From the NCBI GenBank assembly GCA_015680905.1, contig CM027378.1, positions 36,491,001 through 36,555,000 of the forward strand: 64,000 nt of DNA, in the 5' to 3' direction. The position numbers were made by a program, and so were the translations under genes. How positions within the stretch are numbered: position 1 is the first letter of the stretch; every line of letters starts with the position of its first letter. This document shows positions 11,531 through 24,550 of the stretch, in pieces. Source of the stretch: Coptis chinensis. Lineage: Eukaryota; Streptophyta; Magnoliopsida; Ranunculales; Ranunculaceae. The notes under the pieces were generated by a model that saw nothing but the letters and a program-made list of their open reading frames with translations, made no database searches and had not been told where the DNA came from.

Positions 11531-14500
11531 CAACGAAAGCAATGAAAGTTTGGGTTATCAATGAAGCAATCATCATCACACCATGTGGTATGGGAGCAGG
11601 ACAAATTAGAAGATCAAGTCCTAGACAACCTACTCTGAAGAACAAAAAAATTCGTACTGAGCTATTTAAAGTAAATAGTGTTACTCCTCAAAAAGGTAGT
11701 GGACAACCTAGAGTGCAGAATAAACCGGTTAGTAGTGAGCTATTTAAACAAGAAATGGTTAGAAGTGCAAGTCCTCGATCAAGTTATGGAATTCCTAGTA
11801 CGAAGAAGAAACAAGTTTGTAGTGAGTCGTTTAAACCTTCTCTGCCAAAGAGTGTTTGTCCTGGATCAAGCGGTGGAGAACATTGTATTAAGAAGAAACT
11901 CAATGAAGAAATTCCAATAATTGATTCTCCAAGAAAACAATCTTTTTTTAAAGAAAAAGTGCTAGCTCGACAAAAATATTCTTTCAATCAATTTAAACTT
12001 GTGGACGAACCAATAGGTAAATCACTAATTTTATTTTAGTTATTCTTAGTTCCAGTAAATGGTTTGGTTGCTGACGGTTATAAATGTTGTGCTACCCAGA
12101 TAGTCCGCTAGAACAACCTTCAACTGCAACCCGTCAATTGCAAGATGTGGAAAATGAAAATGTCGTTGAAAATGTTCCACACAACTTGGAGACGTTCGAA
12201 AAGGTCATGGCAGGTGAGGGATGGGGAACAAGTAGTACACCTGTAAATATGTTAGTTACATATAAATGCCTATTCAATTACTCACATTTAGTAACCATTT
12301 TAGATTTGTTCCCAAAGAGAAGCTCAAGTGCAGTTGGTAGTTGCAAATCAATATAAGAAAGGATACCTCTTGCAATTGTCATTGAAGTTGAGCAGTTTAA
12401 ACATTACAGGGGATAATTATAGTTTCAATCGCTGATAGTCTGTGCATTAATGGTTGACCTATTATAATGCAGAGGATGATCCCACTGGTATTGAAGATGT
12501 TGATCAACTAGACTATGAAGAGTTTGATTATTAAAATTCATATGGAGATACAGCTGACATTCCTGAAGAATACATAATTGCCAGTCCTCGAAGTAATGAG
12601 GAGGTTGAATTTCAAAATGAAGATAAAGTTCAAATACTAAATGATTTAGTTAATACAACTGACATTCCTAAGGAAAACATATTCGGCAGTTCTCGAAGTA
12701 ATGAGGAGGTTGAATTTCAAAATAAATATGAAAGTGAAGTTCAAATACTAAATGATTTAGTTGATACAGCTAACATTCCTCAAAAAAACATAATCGGCAG
12801 TTCTCGAAGTGATGAGGATGTTGAATTTCAAAATGAATATGAAGATGCTGTTGCGGGTGAAGTTGTGGTAGTTGAAGATGATGAAGATGATCAAGTTGAA
12901 GAATACGATCGTGATAATGGTGATATATGGTTGACTCCAAATTGAAGTCAAGAGTATTTGTGGGGGGACACACCCATGACAGTTGTGAATGATAGCGATG
13001 ATGAAGGTGAGATTGATTTTGAATTGGAGGGAATGGTTTATGCTAGGGGTTATTGGTGCTAAAGATCTGAATTTTGAAGACCTACGTTAAGGTTATGATC
13101 CTTTGTGTGGTTCTCATAGTCCAAAAACCAATACGAACCAAAGTGAGGTTGTAAATCCTTGTAATTAGGGGTTGAAGTTTGTACCCCCTAAAGTAGGTCA
13201 GCACTACGCCACTCGAGATGATCTTGTGAAAGACATGAAATCTTATGCAATTGCACATGTTTGATTTACGTTGTTGCAATACTACCTCCTAAAAGTTGGT
13301 AATTAAGTGTAAGGCAACTAACTGTCCATTTCATTTGTATGCAAAACTTACAACTGAGTCTGATATATGGGTGGTTATAACTTTTAGAGATACACACACT
13401 TGTGCACAAGATAAGGCTATTTCAAAAAATTCACAAGCAGACACAAAGTGGGTTTCAGAAATTGTTATGTCCAAGCTTAAGGACAATGAATAACTGACTA
13501 CAAAGAACCTTCAGTTGGAGGTGAAACAGTCTCAACTAACTGTCAACCACTATGAGAATAACTAGTAGTAATATGTAAAGTCTTAGTATAATTCTGTTTT
13601 TAGGGTATACTATGAAGAACATCTAGTTGTACACCGAATTATTCTTTATAGTATGCTACGAAGAACATGTATCATATTTTCGATTAACTTGTATCTGTCA
13701 TGGCGTGTAACTGTTAGGAAAGCTAAATGACGTGTAACTCTCAACGACTGAATAAGTAACTGGTAGGCATGTGTAACCTGAGCTGGTGTATTTGTTTCGA
13801 TGTAGATAAGGGGCAGCTTCAGTCAATTATACCAGATGCTGCCAGTTTATTTTAAAGAACTGAAGAAAATTGATCCAGATTGTCACACTGATATAATAAC
13901 AACAAGCGAGCATAAGTTTGAGCGTTTGTTTATGAGCTATGGCGTAATTGTTCGTGCCTACAGAAGGTGCCTTCGTCCGTTGATTATGATCGATGGAACT
14001 TTCATGAAGGGTAGATACAAGTCTGTCATCCTAATTGCTCTTTTTGTTGATGGAGATAGTCATTGCTTTCCAAGTGCAGTTGGTGTAGTCCCAAAAGAGA
14101 ATAATGAACATTAGGATTGGTTTCTTCAAAAACTTGGAGATGTTGTAGTTGGTCCTACAGATAAGTTTGTTCTATTATCAGATAGGCATACAAGCATTCT
14201 CCAGACAGTGCCAAAAATCCTTCCAAATGCGTACCATTGCTTTTGTGCACAACATATCTCCAATAATGTTAGCAAAGAAGACACCAAAGGGAGAGTTAAG
14301 GCCGCAGCAGAAACTTATGATAAAGCTGACTTTGTGAGAATCATGTGTCGCATTTGGTGTAGTGATAGTAAAGGTTACGCAAAAATAATAAAGATTCCTA
14401 AGGAACAGTGGTCATTTGCCTATGCTAAAATGAAAAGGTATGGAATTTGTTATACAAATCATATCGAGAGTTGGAATAAGATGATTATGCCTGAGTGAGC

Positions 14501-15142
14501 TATACCAATTACATCTCTGCTAAATGGTATTCGAATGAACATTATGAGGCACTTTTATGACTATCGGGTCATGGCTTCAAAGCTGAAGACAAAGCTGACG
14601 AAATCAGCTGAGGATGTAATCATTTCCTCTCGTTATGTTAGTCGGCCGTTCACTACAATAAGGGCTAGTGAGTACGCAACTCGGTTACAAGCATAGGGCG
14701 CATGGATATAGTTAACCTACTAAAAAAATGTTGTACATGTGGGTTTTTTCAATAAGTTGGTATTCCTTGCAGCCATGCAATGAAGGCCATTGACGATGGT
14801 CGGTTATGTGCATATGACTTCTGCCTGCCGTGCTACTCAAAGGAAACAATGATGGATACATATCAAGAGAATTGGACACCGATGAAGGGCAAAGAATAGT
14901 GGCATTGGGGAAGTTACAACATCATGGTTCGTCCTCCCACAGATGAGGTAATGCCTAGTAGGCCCCAAAAGAAGAGAAAACGTTCTAAAGGGGAGGGTAT
15001 GCCAGTGCAAAGGAGAAGGTGCAGCCGTTGTGGTGCCCTTGGACACAACAGAGCAACGTGCCCTAATGTCACAGATAATGCTGCTTGGATTGACTTTTTA
15101 GCTAGGGTTCCGGCTGAATTTACCAACAAAGACTTCAATTGA
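10977..15142 (+). pseudogene. mudrA: mudrA-type MULE transposase, decayed
   Basis: A short first exon starts at 10977 (MDENNSDLDNG). An acceptor TTTGCAG at 11277 opens the next, whose product (YYDGEMKSDKHG) fits the MULE N-terminus. An acidic repeat region (12547-12960) follows. The MuDR DNA-binding domain lies around 13195-13495 (CPFHLYA, then TFRDTHTC). The MULE catalytic domain runs 13810-14700 with the first Asp in LIMIDGTFMKG and the second in LLSDRHTS. A SWIM zinc finger (CTCGFF, then IPCSHAM) sits at about 14730-14785 and a CCHC knuckle (CSRCGALGHNRATC) at about 15010-15060. Stops at 14112-14114 and 14496-14498 and several frameshifts, one between the two halves of the SWIM finger, make it inactive as it stands. 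It should excise and reinsert MULE ends when intact. Confidence 0.88.
12547..12870 (+). repeat. Three ~108-bp tandem repeats encoding an acidic segment of mudrA
   Basis: Units begin near 12547, 12652 and 12763 with GATACAGCTGACATTCCT or a close variant. Each encodes a version of DIPEENIIGSSRSNEEVEF. They are followed by a Glu/Asp-rich run (VEDDEDDQVEEYD). Spacing is 105 and 111 bp, both multiples of three, so the unit copy number could change without breaking the frame. Confidence 0.75.
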
Positions 15143-15454
15143 GTAAACCATCAGCGAAATGTAACAGCACTGTCAGCGACTAGGCTTGTAATGTTATTTG
15201 GATTTTCTTTGGCCTTTCAATGACTATGTAAGTTATGTAAGTTTTTGGGAATCAATGTAATGGTATTTTGTTGTTTATAAAGTGGCAGGTGTTTTGTCTA
15301 TTGAAGTTATCAATATATAAGGTAGCAAAAAAAAAACAAATACTATAAAAAATTAACGCCACAATTGAAACACTTAGAATTGTAACTTGAAAATTAGATA
15401 CGTTATCTAAACAAACCACTGACTTCAAAATATTATGTTTATCAGAACGGAGCA
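15143..15454. other. MULE centre between convergent genes
   Basis: About 310 bp of AT-rich sequence separate the mudrA stop codon from the far tail of the Ulp-like gene on the other strand. No gene is seen. It should contain the 3' ends of both transcripts. Confidence 0.5.
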
Positions 15455-15731
15455 CTACAAAATTAGACACATAAGTTCCAAAATAATAACAAACATATGA
15501 AAATGATAGCATTTCGATGTCCCATAGTTCTTGTCTTCAGCTATGTTCTCCTGCTGTTCAGCAAACCCATCTTCAGCATCATTACCTTTGTTCTTTTCTG
15601 CATCCTTCAGCTGTACCTGCCTTCCAGCTGTATCATCATGATTCTCTTCATTTGGGTCAATGTGGAGTTGGTCCTCAGTAGCAACTTCAGCATCCTCCTT
15701 CACTAGCTCACTTCTAGCTGCTACATCTGCT
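15455..15731 (-). pseudogene. Ulp-like gene, distal tail fragment
   Basis: The minus strand reads an acidic, repetitive protein (KEDAEVATEDQLHIDPNEEN) in the style of the tail at 54942-55547. Reading across the hAT element, CATCTGCTTGACTTTGTTGG (16769-16788) continues this fragment and matches the repeated CATCTGCTTCACTTTGTTGG inside the main Ulp piece at 55146. This shows that the two parts were one gene before retrotransposon A entered. Confidence 0.65.
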
Positions 15732-16768
15732 TAGGGGTGATAAAAGGGCCGGGCCGGGCTAGCCCGCCCCTCAAACCATAAAAGCCCTCATGATTGAGGG
15801 CCGGGTCAGCCCGCCCCTATTTGATATTGAGGGCCGGGTCGAGTAGGGTCAAGCATGAAAAACTCAGCCCTTAACCCGCCCTCGGCCCCTCATTTTTTAG
15901 GGCCAAATGAGGGGGGGCCCGATCTAATTATACTTCACTAGTTTACTATTTTTTTTTAATTTTTTTTTTTTTTTTTTTTTTTATAATTGATTTAATGATA
16001 TGTATATAAGTATACAAAACTAATTCTTATATCTTTAGAAAAAAAAATAGATAGAGATGGTGGAAGAGATGATATTCTTAAAATATCTACATTTTTAATA
16101 CTTAACTATGTTGTTAGGTTGGATTTGCTTTTATGTATGACTTATATACATATCATTAAATCAATTACAAAAGTGCATATGTTATATTATGTTATAATTT
16201 ATCCCCTATTGAAAACTAATTTAATAATTTTTTATACAATTTAGATAATTATAGTATAATACATAAATATAATGTAAAATAACAAGAAAATATGGTTTTC
16301 TTTTAGGGTTTACACAAATATATAGTATAATACATAAATTATCACCTCTATTTTGGGTTTACACAAAATAATCATAATTCACTTTTCTTTTTATATTTGA
16401 ACTCTTTTACTCAAATTACAAAATACCTCATATGATATGTGGTAAACTACTATTATTAAACATCATTTGTAGTGAAAATATTTAGTTCAAATAGGGATAA
16501 TTGTGGTACCTTACATATATAATGTAAAAAAATAAAATATATCTTATCGAAAAAAAAAAATCGAGGGGCCAAGTGAGGGGCTTGGAAGGGCCAAATCTTG
16601 GGCGGGCCTATGCTCGAGAACCTAGACCCTAGCCCCGCCCTAACAAGCATGAGGGTAGGGCGCCCGCCTACCAAATCTGTGAGGGCCAACTTTTGAGGGT
16701 TTTGACGCGCATTTTTGAGGGCCGGGTCGGGCCGGGTTGAGGGCCTGAGGGCCAAATTATCACCCCTA
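15732..16768. mobile_element. Non-autonomous hAT-type element
   Basis: The perfect 12-bp inverted ends TAGGGGTGATAA / TTATCACCCCTA are flanked by the 8-bp duplication CATCTGCT (15724-15731 and 16769-16776), as expected for hAT transposons. Both subterminal regions are GC-rich with many GGGCCGGG or GAGGGCC words, while the middle is AT-rich with a long poly-T run at 15949-15982. At 1037 bp it encodes no transposase. Confidence 0.9.
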
Positions 16769-16867
16769 CATCTGCTTGACTTTGTTGGCATTGGTTAGTG
16801 ATAAGCACCCAAAATTGTATTATAAAAACCCGTAGAGACATAACATTTCGGTCAATTTTATGCTTAA

Positions 16868-18300
16868 TGATATTACACTCTTACTACGTTTAAAGATTGA
16901 TTCTCTAATTTGGTGCAAAAGCGAATTCAAAGTTCCTTACTCACGATCTTCGCGTTCGTAAAGTTGAAGTAAGGATCGAACCAACCTAAAGGTTAGGACA
17001 TCTACAACTTGGTTGTTACTCTTAGGGAACTAGTGAGTAAGTTTATATTAATACTAGGTTTATTTCCTACACAAACATTAAAGAAAAAACATTAAGATTC
17101 GAAATATGAAACTAAGACAAAATATAATTTAACAAAGATAAGGTGGAGAGCTAATCCTCCTCATGTGAAAATAACATTTAGTTGTTGATTTGAAAAGGTG
17201 AATTTGATTCTTCATAGACTCATAGAAAAGCCCTAATGGAAGAAAATTTGATCCCTAACATGTATGGATCATTTCTAAACTCATACATGTTAGCAATTGG
17301 AATCAAGTAATGAATTATCTTTAAGCTCATTACTTGATTCCTAACTAGACACTACACCAATTATCATTTTGGGATAGGATGTAGGTCTAGTTGTTCTTCC
17401 TAACAACCTACCAAGCCAACCACAAATATTCTCCCTCACATGAGATGGATTAACTCCCCAAAAGAGAAGTTAGCTCATGATCCTTGGGATGATGAATTAC
17501 AAGCTAGAAGAACAAAAAAGAGAGAAAGAAGAAGAAGAAAAACTAACTAAACTCACTTGCTTTTTATTTCTTTCCTAGAAGAAAACCAAGGTTTCCTCCA
17601 TTAAAACTATTACAAGCTTTCTTACAAAACTAAAACTAAATAATAAGAATGACTAAGGAACTAAAATAATACAAGGTAAGGAAAAGAAGTCAAGGGAGTA
17701 AATGGAGTGTCCCCCCTTGTTTTGTTTTCTTCTTCATTTGAGAGACATCTCATTTCCTCCCATGTGAAACATCAAACCACATTTACTTAATTTTTATCCA
17801 CCACATTAAAACAAACCTTGCCTTTTTTTCACTATTAACACCTAATCTAATTAATTACATGCAAGGTGTCAACTTTGCACCAATAATTTGTCATTTTTGT
17901 CTTGACATGCTTCATGATTTATGACTCATCCAATCTTACGGGCCCGTATAGTGGGTCCTATGTGCAGTCTAGTGGTAGCCCGGTCTTTGGGCAATTTTAC
18001 AACTTCCCGCCTATGCGTAGAGTTCATCGCCCTGATTGTCTAAGCAGCTCACTTGTCGCATTCGGAGTCCTGGTTCAAGAGGTAAGAGCCGGAAGTTTGA
18101 TGCTTTCGTATGCGGATTTGGAAGAATTCATATACATGTCGTTCCTCGTACTTTATTGCGAGGTTTAAACCATATTTCCATGTTTCTGCGAATACACGCA
18201 AAAGTATGAAAACATATTTATTTCATGATTATTAAACACATAGTTAACCAAATTTATATGTCTCAGCGGGGTTTCATAATACACTTTTGGGTGTTTATCA
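16868..18300 (-). repeat. 3' LTR of element C
   Basis: Nearly identical to 21653-23093, with point changes and small indels such as GACACCTTGCC versus CCTTGCC. The LTR starts at 18300 on the minus strand, directly after the polypurine tract. Confidence 0.88.
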
Positions 18301-20036
18301 CACTACCCCCAAACAAAGACACTTTGCTTGTCCTCAAGCAAAGAAGAGACATTAAAACAGATAAGTGGCCAAAAAAATGTGTAGTCCTAACTAATTCTCA
18401 TTTTCAGAGAGTGCGGTTGCATTGACCATATGCAACAAGGCCTTAAACCACTAGGAATTCCCTAGTGGGCCGAGTTATAGCCTCGTGAGAGTTTTCGGAG
18501 AAGATACTCACAAACTTCATTTATACTACTGACGACTTCGGTGACAAAAACTTCGTTTCCTAAATTAATCTCGGATATCCATACATCTCCTTAGCGAGGA
18601 ACGAGGATTGATTTCTTTGAAACTCAAGTTAATATGTATTCAATAATTAAAACATCTACATATGATCATGCATGCGATGAACTTTTCATTGAAATGTACC
18701 AGGGGTTGTTTGAATCCTTTGGAGAGTGTACCTAAATGGGTTCTCACAGGTATGTGTCAAAACACAATTTCACTCAAAAAAATTTCACTCAGGTTTTGTT
18801 AACTCCAGTGTGCAGTGGGCACACGTTTCCTCACATCTCAATAACAGTCAGAGGAGCCGATGTCTATCAATCACGTCTACTACTTATTATCTCACCACCC
18901 TACTCCTAATTGAGCTAGAGGTCTTTATTAGGTATTGTGGGGCTTAGGTGATAGTGTACAAGAAAATGGAAATGGATAATTAAAATTTACGAGTATGAGA
19001 GAATAAGGTCTTCATATATTTACACTAGAGAAATCTTTGTTTTCTATCCTTCTTCTAACTGAGTTTTCCAACCTTGTTCTTAAGCTTCTAATGGATTTTT
19101 TTTTTTTTTTTTTTTATAACTATCTGGCTTAAGAACATAATTCTATTTTTCTTTCCTGAAGCAAGTAACTGACTTTTATTTGGGACAAGTCTTTCTCTTT
19201 ATTCTTTCCACATTTCATCCTATTTCTCATACTCATCACTTAGGTAGGTTCTTTTATTTGGTTTAATAGATGGGTAAGGAATTTTTTTGGTGAAAGTGAA
19301 AGGTTTGATGAAAGGTTCAGTGGAGTGACTAGCGGTAAAATTTGTAACAGGTAAGAATTTTTAGCTATGTCGATCCAAAGATGGCCTAGATTCTCGCCTA
19401 GGGTTCGGGTGGTGATCAAGTAAGTAGATCGTGATTTTTCTCTAATCGGGAAAACTACTCCTCTGTGTCATCACACACAAATCACTCATGTCAAGGTTTT
19501 TGGTTAGATTCTCACAGGATTTATAGTTTAAGTAACTAACCGTTGGTTCCAGAAACTTACTACTATGTACAATCAATGATACTCAGTACATGAATGTTCA
19601 TGAAAAGATGTATAAACTATTGCATACATATTATCTTAAGTTTCTTAAAAACAAATTCTAATTCAGATACTAATGTGAGATTTCTAGACAGTTTTCATCA
19701 TTGAAAAGGAAACAAGACTTTGTCACTAAGTACAATTATTAACATGAAATAAAAACTATATACAGGTTACAATTTGCCTAATATTTGCTTCTGTGGGGTT
19801 AAAGCACCCCAATGAGAATGATGCTTAGTCCTCGAAGTATCAATAATTAAAAGAGAAAGTACACGAGAACCGCGGAGCAAAATTAGGGCTAGATTCTTTG
19901 GAACGAAAGGTTGGAGAACATAATATATTATTCGGAAGGAACAAGAAAATGTTCAATAGCACACTAAACATAGCACACGAAAATAAAAACAATAGCATCT
20001 GAAACATGAAAAACAATAGCACACCAAACATAAGGT
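18301..20036 (-). other. 3' non-coding region of element C with two-hairpin module
   Basis: No ORF of note. It matches in reverse orientation the 38604-40360 region of A. Near the 3' end are two adjacent stem-loops: 18448-18468 (arms CCACTAGG and CCTAGTGG around AATTC) and 18416-18436 (arms GTTGCAT and ATGCAAC around a 7-nt loop). The same module is in A (40199-40251) and B (42331-42383). A 24-nt poly-T run is at about 19090-19115. Confidence 0.7.
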
Positions 20037-21076
20037 TTAGCTAGATATATGTACAATGGCAAACTCAAGTTTACCATCCAAAGGAGGATGTGAAGTTCTC
20101 AAGTCCTCTTGAAGGAAATGCATTTCCTTAGCAGCATCGCCCAAAAGATAATAGTCCGCCAAATTTCTGCCCATTCTTCGTTTCCAACTTTCCTCAAAAT
20201 GTGTCTTCATATTTTCATCCTTCGGGTAACAACGAACATGCCTCCAGTACCGAGGCGGGACGCTTCCATTGCGAAACCTCAATGAGCGAATGATTACGTT
20301 TTTCTTGGGCACATAGAATCTACCTTGACCCAGTCATGAAAAGTAGCCGCAAACCGTGGGAAATGTGTCTTCATGATTCGCAAGCGGTGACCGATAAAAG
20401 TATATATCCGATCACGAAAAGTGCGAGCTCGTTTGGGTTGGAGATAACACAACCTATGATGTTAAACAATGTATGACCTTGAGCTAGGGCAATCGAATAC
20501 AACGCGACCTCATTGGCGGTAGAAAAATGCCAATCTCCCATAATGTTCAGGAGTACAATTAACATCGCAGTCCCCATGTTCATGGTCATGCTTGCCAAGG
20601 GAATGGTGACATCACGCCATGCCACATGGCCATTTCCTTCTCGTTTAATCTCAAGACAATCACCGTAAGTTTTCACGAAGCGCTTGCCCTTTGAAAGGCA
20701 CGGTAAGAATTATGATAGATGTAATGCCATGATGCAACAGGATCATGATATGGAAGATCCAAAGTTAGTGCAAGTTGTTGTTCAGAAAAGATATGAGGTG
20801 TGTCACCAACTTAGATTGTGAACCCGTCTAAGTAGAAACCATGCGCATGGTTGAATCTTTGGTGTGTCTTCCATATTAGCATAAAAGTATGCAGACCAAA
20901 CTCGGAGAATAAGTTTGGTCAGGTTGAAGAATTAGGGAAGACCATCCGATGTTTGTAATGTAGTCATGGAAGAGATGGCCATAGGTATTGGAATCCATCA
21001 TAGACTGAAAGGATTGCTCAGGAATGAGTTTGGGAGGTACCATGTTTGATGAAGATGCAATTGATGAAGATGCCAT
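20037..21076 (-). pseudogene. ORFy of element C (envelope-position ORF), broken
   Basis: Starts MASSSIASSSNMVPPKLIPE at 21076 and continues in three frame-shifted pieces (21076-20876, about 20676-20371, 20312-20037). Conserved blocks are PEQSF, ITNIGWSSL, SPSL, SMTMNMGTAM, IMGDWHFST and IIRSLRF. It is clearly homologous to 37602-38603 of A and more distantly to 44165-44935 of B. I think it belongs with the plant-transposon protein families found beside Athila/Tat pol genes (Pfam 'putative plant transposon protein' type), but that needs a profile search. Function unknown. Confidence 0.72.
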
Positions 21077-21652
21077 AATGGATGAAGTAAAGAAATAGGT
21101 AACGACAAAGGCAAACTGGATGGATAAATGAGTATGTAAGAGAATAGACCCTCCTGTAGCGTCCCACTAGCCCACCAAAGAAATGAAACAGACGTTTCAA
21201 TCCGTCGACGTGATTAATCCCAAAAGATATTCGAATTTTTAGGTACTGGTTCAGAGAGTTAGGCCTGGATATGGATCGGGGTGTATCGATGGATCTTTGG
21301 AGGTTGAGCGGGGAGAAGCAAACAAGGAAATACACCCGCGGACGCGGGCTACACCTGCGGACGCGAGTCTTTCCACGCACACGCGTGTCAAATATGCCAC
21401 AATTAGTTCAACTTTTCATAGAAGTCTTATAATTGCCTGCAATATACTTTCCCAGTCCTAACTTTTGGTACCTAGAAGTGCAACGAAAAATCCGTGAGCG
21501 AACAGGTCTATTGCGAGACAAAAATACGAAATTTAACAAAAAACTTAAGAACGAAACTAAAAGGAAGAAAGGAAGAGAGTGGGGGTTCCCCCTTGATGCA
21601 ACTTCCAATCTGTAGCACAAGTCCTATGCTTTTTAGACCGCGGGCGCCATTT
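21077..21652 (-). other. Leader of element C with PBS
   Basis: Runs from the PBS (about 21635-21650, minus-strand TGGCGCCCGCGGTC, two bases after the LTR) to the ORFy start. It includes GC-rich CGCGG / CCGCG words at 21335-21390 that stand out from the AT-rich surroundings. No gag is left. Confidence 0.65.
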
Positions 21653-23093
21653 TGATATTACTTTTTTACTACGTTTAAAGACTGATTCTCTAATTTGGTG
21701 CAAAAGCGAATTCAAAGTTCCTTACTCACGATCTTGGCGTTAAGTAAAAGTTGAAGTAAGGATCGAACCAACTAAAAAGGTTAGGACATCTACAACTTGG
21801 TTGTTACTCTTAGGGAACTAGTGAGTAAGTTTATATTAATACTAGGTTTATTTCCTACACAAACATTAAAGAAAAAAAACATTAAATTTGAAATATGAAA
21901 CTAAGACAAAATACAATTTAACAAAGAAAAGGTGGAGAGCTAATCCTCCTCATGTGAAAATAACATTTAGTTGTTGATTTGAAAAGGTGAATTTGATTCT
22001 TCCTAGACTCATAGACAAGCCCTAATGGAAGAAAATTTGATCCCTAACATGTATGGCTCATTTATAAACTCATACATGTTAGCAATTGGAATCAAGTAAT
22101 GACTTATCTCTAAGCTCATTACTTGATTCCTAACTAGACACTACACCAACTATCATTTTGGGATAGGATGTAGGTCTAGTTGTTCTTCCTAACAACCTAC
22201 CAAGCCAACCACAAATATTCTCCCTCACATGAGATGGATTAACTCCCCAAAAGAGAAGTTAGCTCATGATCCTTGGGATGATGAATTACAAGCTAGAAGA
22301 ACAAAAAAGAGAGAAAGAAGAAGAAGAAAAACTAACTAAACTCACTTGCTTTTTATTTATTTCCTAGAAGAAAACCAAGGTTTCCTCCATTAAAACTATT
22401 ACAAGCTTTCTTACAAAACTAAAACTAAATAATAAGAATGACTAAGGAACTAAAATAATACAAGGTAAGGAAAAAAAGTCAAGGGAGTAATTGGAGTGTC
22501 CCCCCCCCCCTTGTTTTGTTTTCTTCTTCATTTGAGAGACATCTCATTTCCTCCCATGTGAAACATCAAACCACATTTACTTAATTTTTATCCACCACAT
22601 TAAAACAAAGTGACACCTTGCCTTTTTTTCACTATTAACACCTAATCTAATTAATTACATGCAAGGTGTCAACTTTGCACCAATAATTTGTCATTTTTGT
22701 CTTGACATGCTCCATGATTGATGACTCATCCAATCTTGCGGGCCCGTATAGTGGGTCCTATGTGCGATCGATGGTGCCCGGTCTTTGGGCAATTTTACAA
22801 CTTCCCACCTATGCGTAGAGTTGATCGCCGATTATCCGAAAGCAGCTCACTTGTCGATTCGAGTCCCGGTTCAAGAGGTAAGAGCCGGAAGTTTGATCTT
22901 ACGTGCGGATTTGGAAGAATTCATATACATGTCATTCCTCGTGCTTTATTGCAGGTTTAAACCATATTTCCAATGTTTACTGCGAATACCGCAAAAGTAT
23001 GAAAACATATTTATTTCATGATTATTAAACACATAGTTAACCAAATTTATATGTCTCAACGGGGTTTCATAATACACTTTTGGGTGCTTATCA
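21653..23093 (-). repeat. 5' LTR of element C
   Basis: On the minus strand it begins TGATAAGCACCCAAAAGTG at 23093 and ends in CA at 21653, followed by AA and the PBS. Its start is of the same family as the LTR of A, so C inserted into a relative in inverse orientation. Confidence 0.88.
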
Positions 23094-24533
23094 CTGAATA
23101 ATCATGAAATAATCACATCTTCGTGCTTTTTGCAGGTTATAGCAACTAATGTAAAAATTATGATAAAGCCAGCATTTAAGCACGGAATAGGGAGTATACA
23201 CATGCCTTCCGATCAAGCCCATGTGAAGCCCAACAAATCTGGACTAATGCTAAAGACTCAAATAGTACAGAATCCAATAAAAAACGGGATTACGTGCACA
23301 GAAGCGTCAAACTTCCGAAGCTCATATCTCTTGAACTAGGACTCCGAATGCGACGAGTGAGCTGCTCCGACGATCAGTACGACGAACTCTACGCATAGGT
23401 GGGAAGTTGTAAAAATGCCAAAAGACCAGACTGCCACTGGACACTGCACGTGGACCCACTAGGCAGGCCCATAAGATTTGATGAGTCATCATGCAAGTCA
23501 AGACAAAGGTGCAAATAATTGGTTCAAATTTGACACCTTGCATGAAGTTAATGAGTTGGTTGGATTTAGGTGATGATTATCTAAAAAAATGAAAGGTGTC
23601 AAATGGGGGTTAGTTGTGGATAAGTGAAAAATAAATGAGAGGAGAGTGTTTCACGTGGGAGAAGAGAAAAAGGCTCTCTTATGTAAAGGGGGGCTGATTT
23701 TGGAAGTTGGCTAGCTTTTACTTCCTTGACTTTTACTTTTCATTTACTTCCATGTCTTTACTTTTAGTTTTTAGTTTTTAATTTTAAGAAAAAAGCTTGT
23801 AACTTGTTAATGGAGGACTACACCTTCTAGTTCTTGAATAAAAACTTCTGTTTTCCTTAGGTAATTAGTTGGCTTTGTATTCATTTATTCTTTCTATCTC
23901 TTTTTACTTATCTTATTTGTAGTTTTAATTAAATCCTAGGATCATGAGCTAAAAATCCTAGGTTAATGATGCTCATGTGAGGATCAGGCTACAAATTTAG
24001 GATTCCATAATCACTACTTAAAAGACTTAGGTTCTATTTTTCATCCTGTCCCAAAATGACAGAGATTGACAAATATCTGATCAACTGTTGTAAAGTAGAA
24101 CTAGGAGTTGGAATGATATTTCAGAGATGAAATATCATTTCAATTCCACATGCTAGCATGATATGTTTAGAGATAGGTATATTATGTTAGGGATTTGAGA
24201 TGGTAGTGACCTGTTTCTAAAAGACTTGTAGCTAGGCCTTGCATGAGTAGGATTAATCCTTCCTTATCTTTCTCTCTCTTTCATTTAACTATAAAACAAA
24301 CTTACAAATTTTAGATAACTTGTGTAAAAAAAAAATCTATCTATCAAATCCTTCTCACTTAGTTCTCCAAGGTGTAGATTTCAGTTGTGATCATTTAGAT
24401 TCTTGTCTTAGAAGTTGGAATCCCTACTCGAACTAGATTGACATTCTAAAAAAAAAACAGTGAGTAAGGAAATATTGAGTTTTAGCACGTAGTAAGTAAA
24501 TTTCTAAAAACACTAAAAAGTGCTAAGATCAAA

Positions 24534-24550
24534 TGGCGCCGCTGCCATTC
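24534..24550 (+). promoter_or_regulatory. Primer binding site of A
   Basis: TGGCGCCGCTGCCATTC, two bases after the 5' LTR. The first bases match the tRNA-Asp-type PBS usual for Athila/Tat retrotransposons. Elements B (TGGTGTCGCTGCC) and C (TGGCGCCCGCGGTC) have related sites. Confidence 0.8.

Larger units (their letters stand above)
16868..23093 (-). mobile_element. Non-autonomous retrotransposon C, nested in the 5' LTR of A
   Basis: Two direct LTRs (16868-18300, 1433 bp; 21653-23093, 1441 bp) begin, read on the minus strand, TGATAAGCACCC / TGATAAACACCC and end AATATCA. The flanks CTTAA (16863-16867) and CTGAA (23094-23098) are a 4/5 matching target duplication. The PBS (TGGCGCCCGCGGTC) lies beside the right LTR and the polypurine tract (TTTGGGGGTAG) beside the left one, so transcription runs leftward. 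The 3.35-kb interior has only a broken ORFy and a long 3' non-coding region homologous to that of A. No gag or pol is present. Confidence 0.88.
16799..24531 (+). repeat. 5' LTR of A, split by element C
   Basis: LTR sequence is 16799-16867 plus 23099-24531 (about 1.5 kb). The join TGCTTAA / TAATCATGAAAT recreates the sequence seen uninterrupted in the 3' LTR (40425-40445) and in the LTR at 63250. It ends in a CA just before the PBS. Confidence 0.88.

Noticed and set aside
23322..23543. A recurring ORF (MQGVKF...VLVQEI type) antisense to the LTR, also at 53475-53687 and 62719-63039
   Set aside because: It recurs only because these are copies of the same LTR. It lies in non-coding LTR sequence, has no family resemblance and is broken in the C LTRs.
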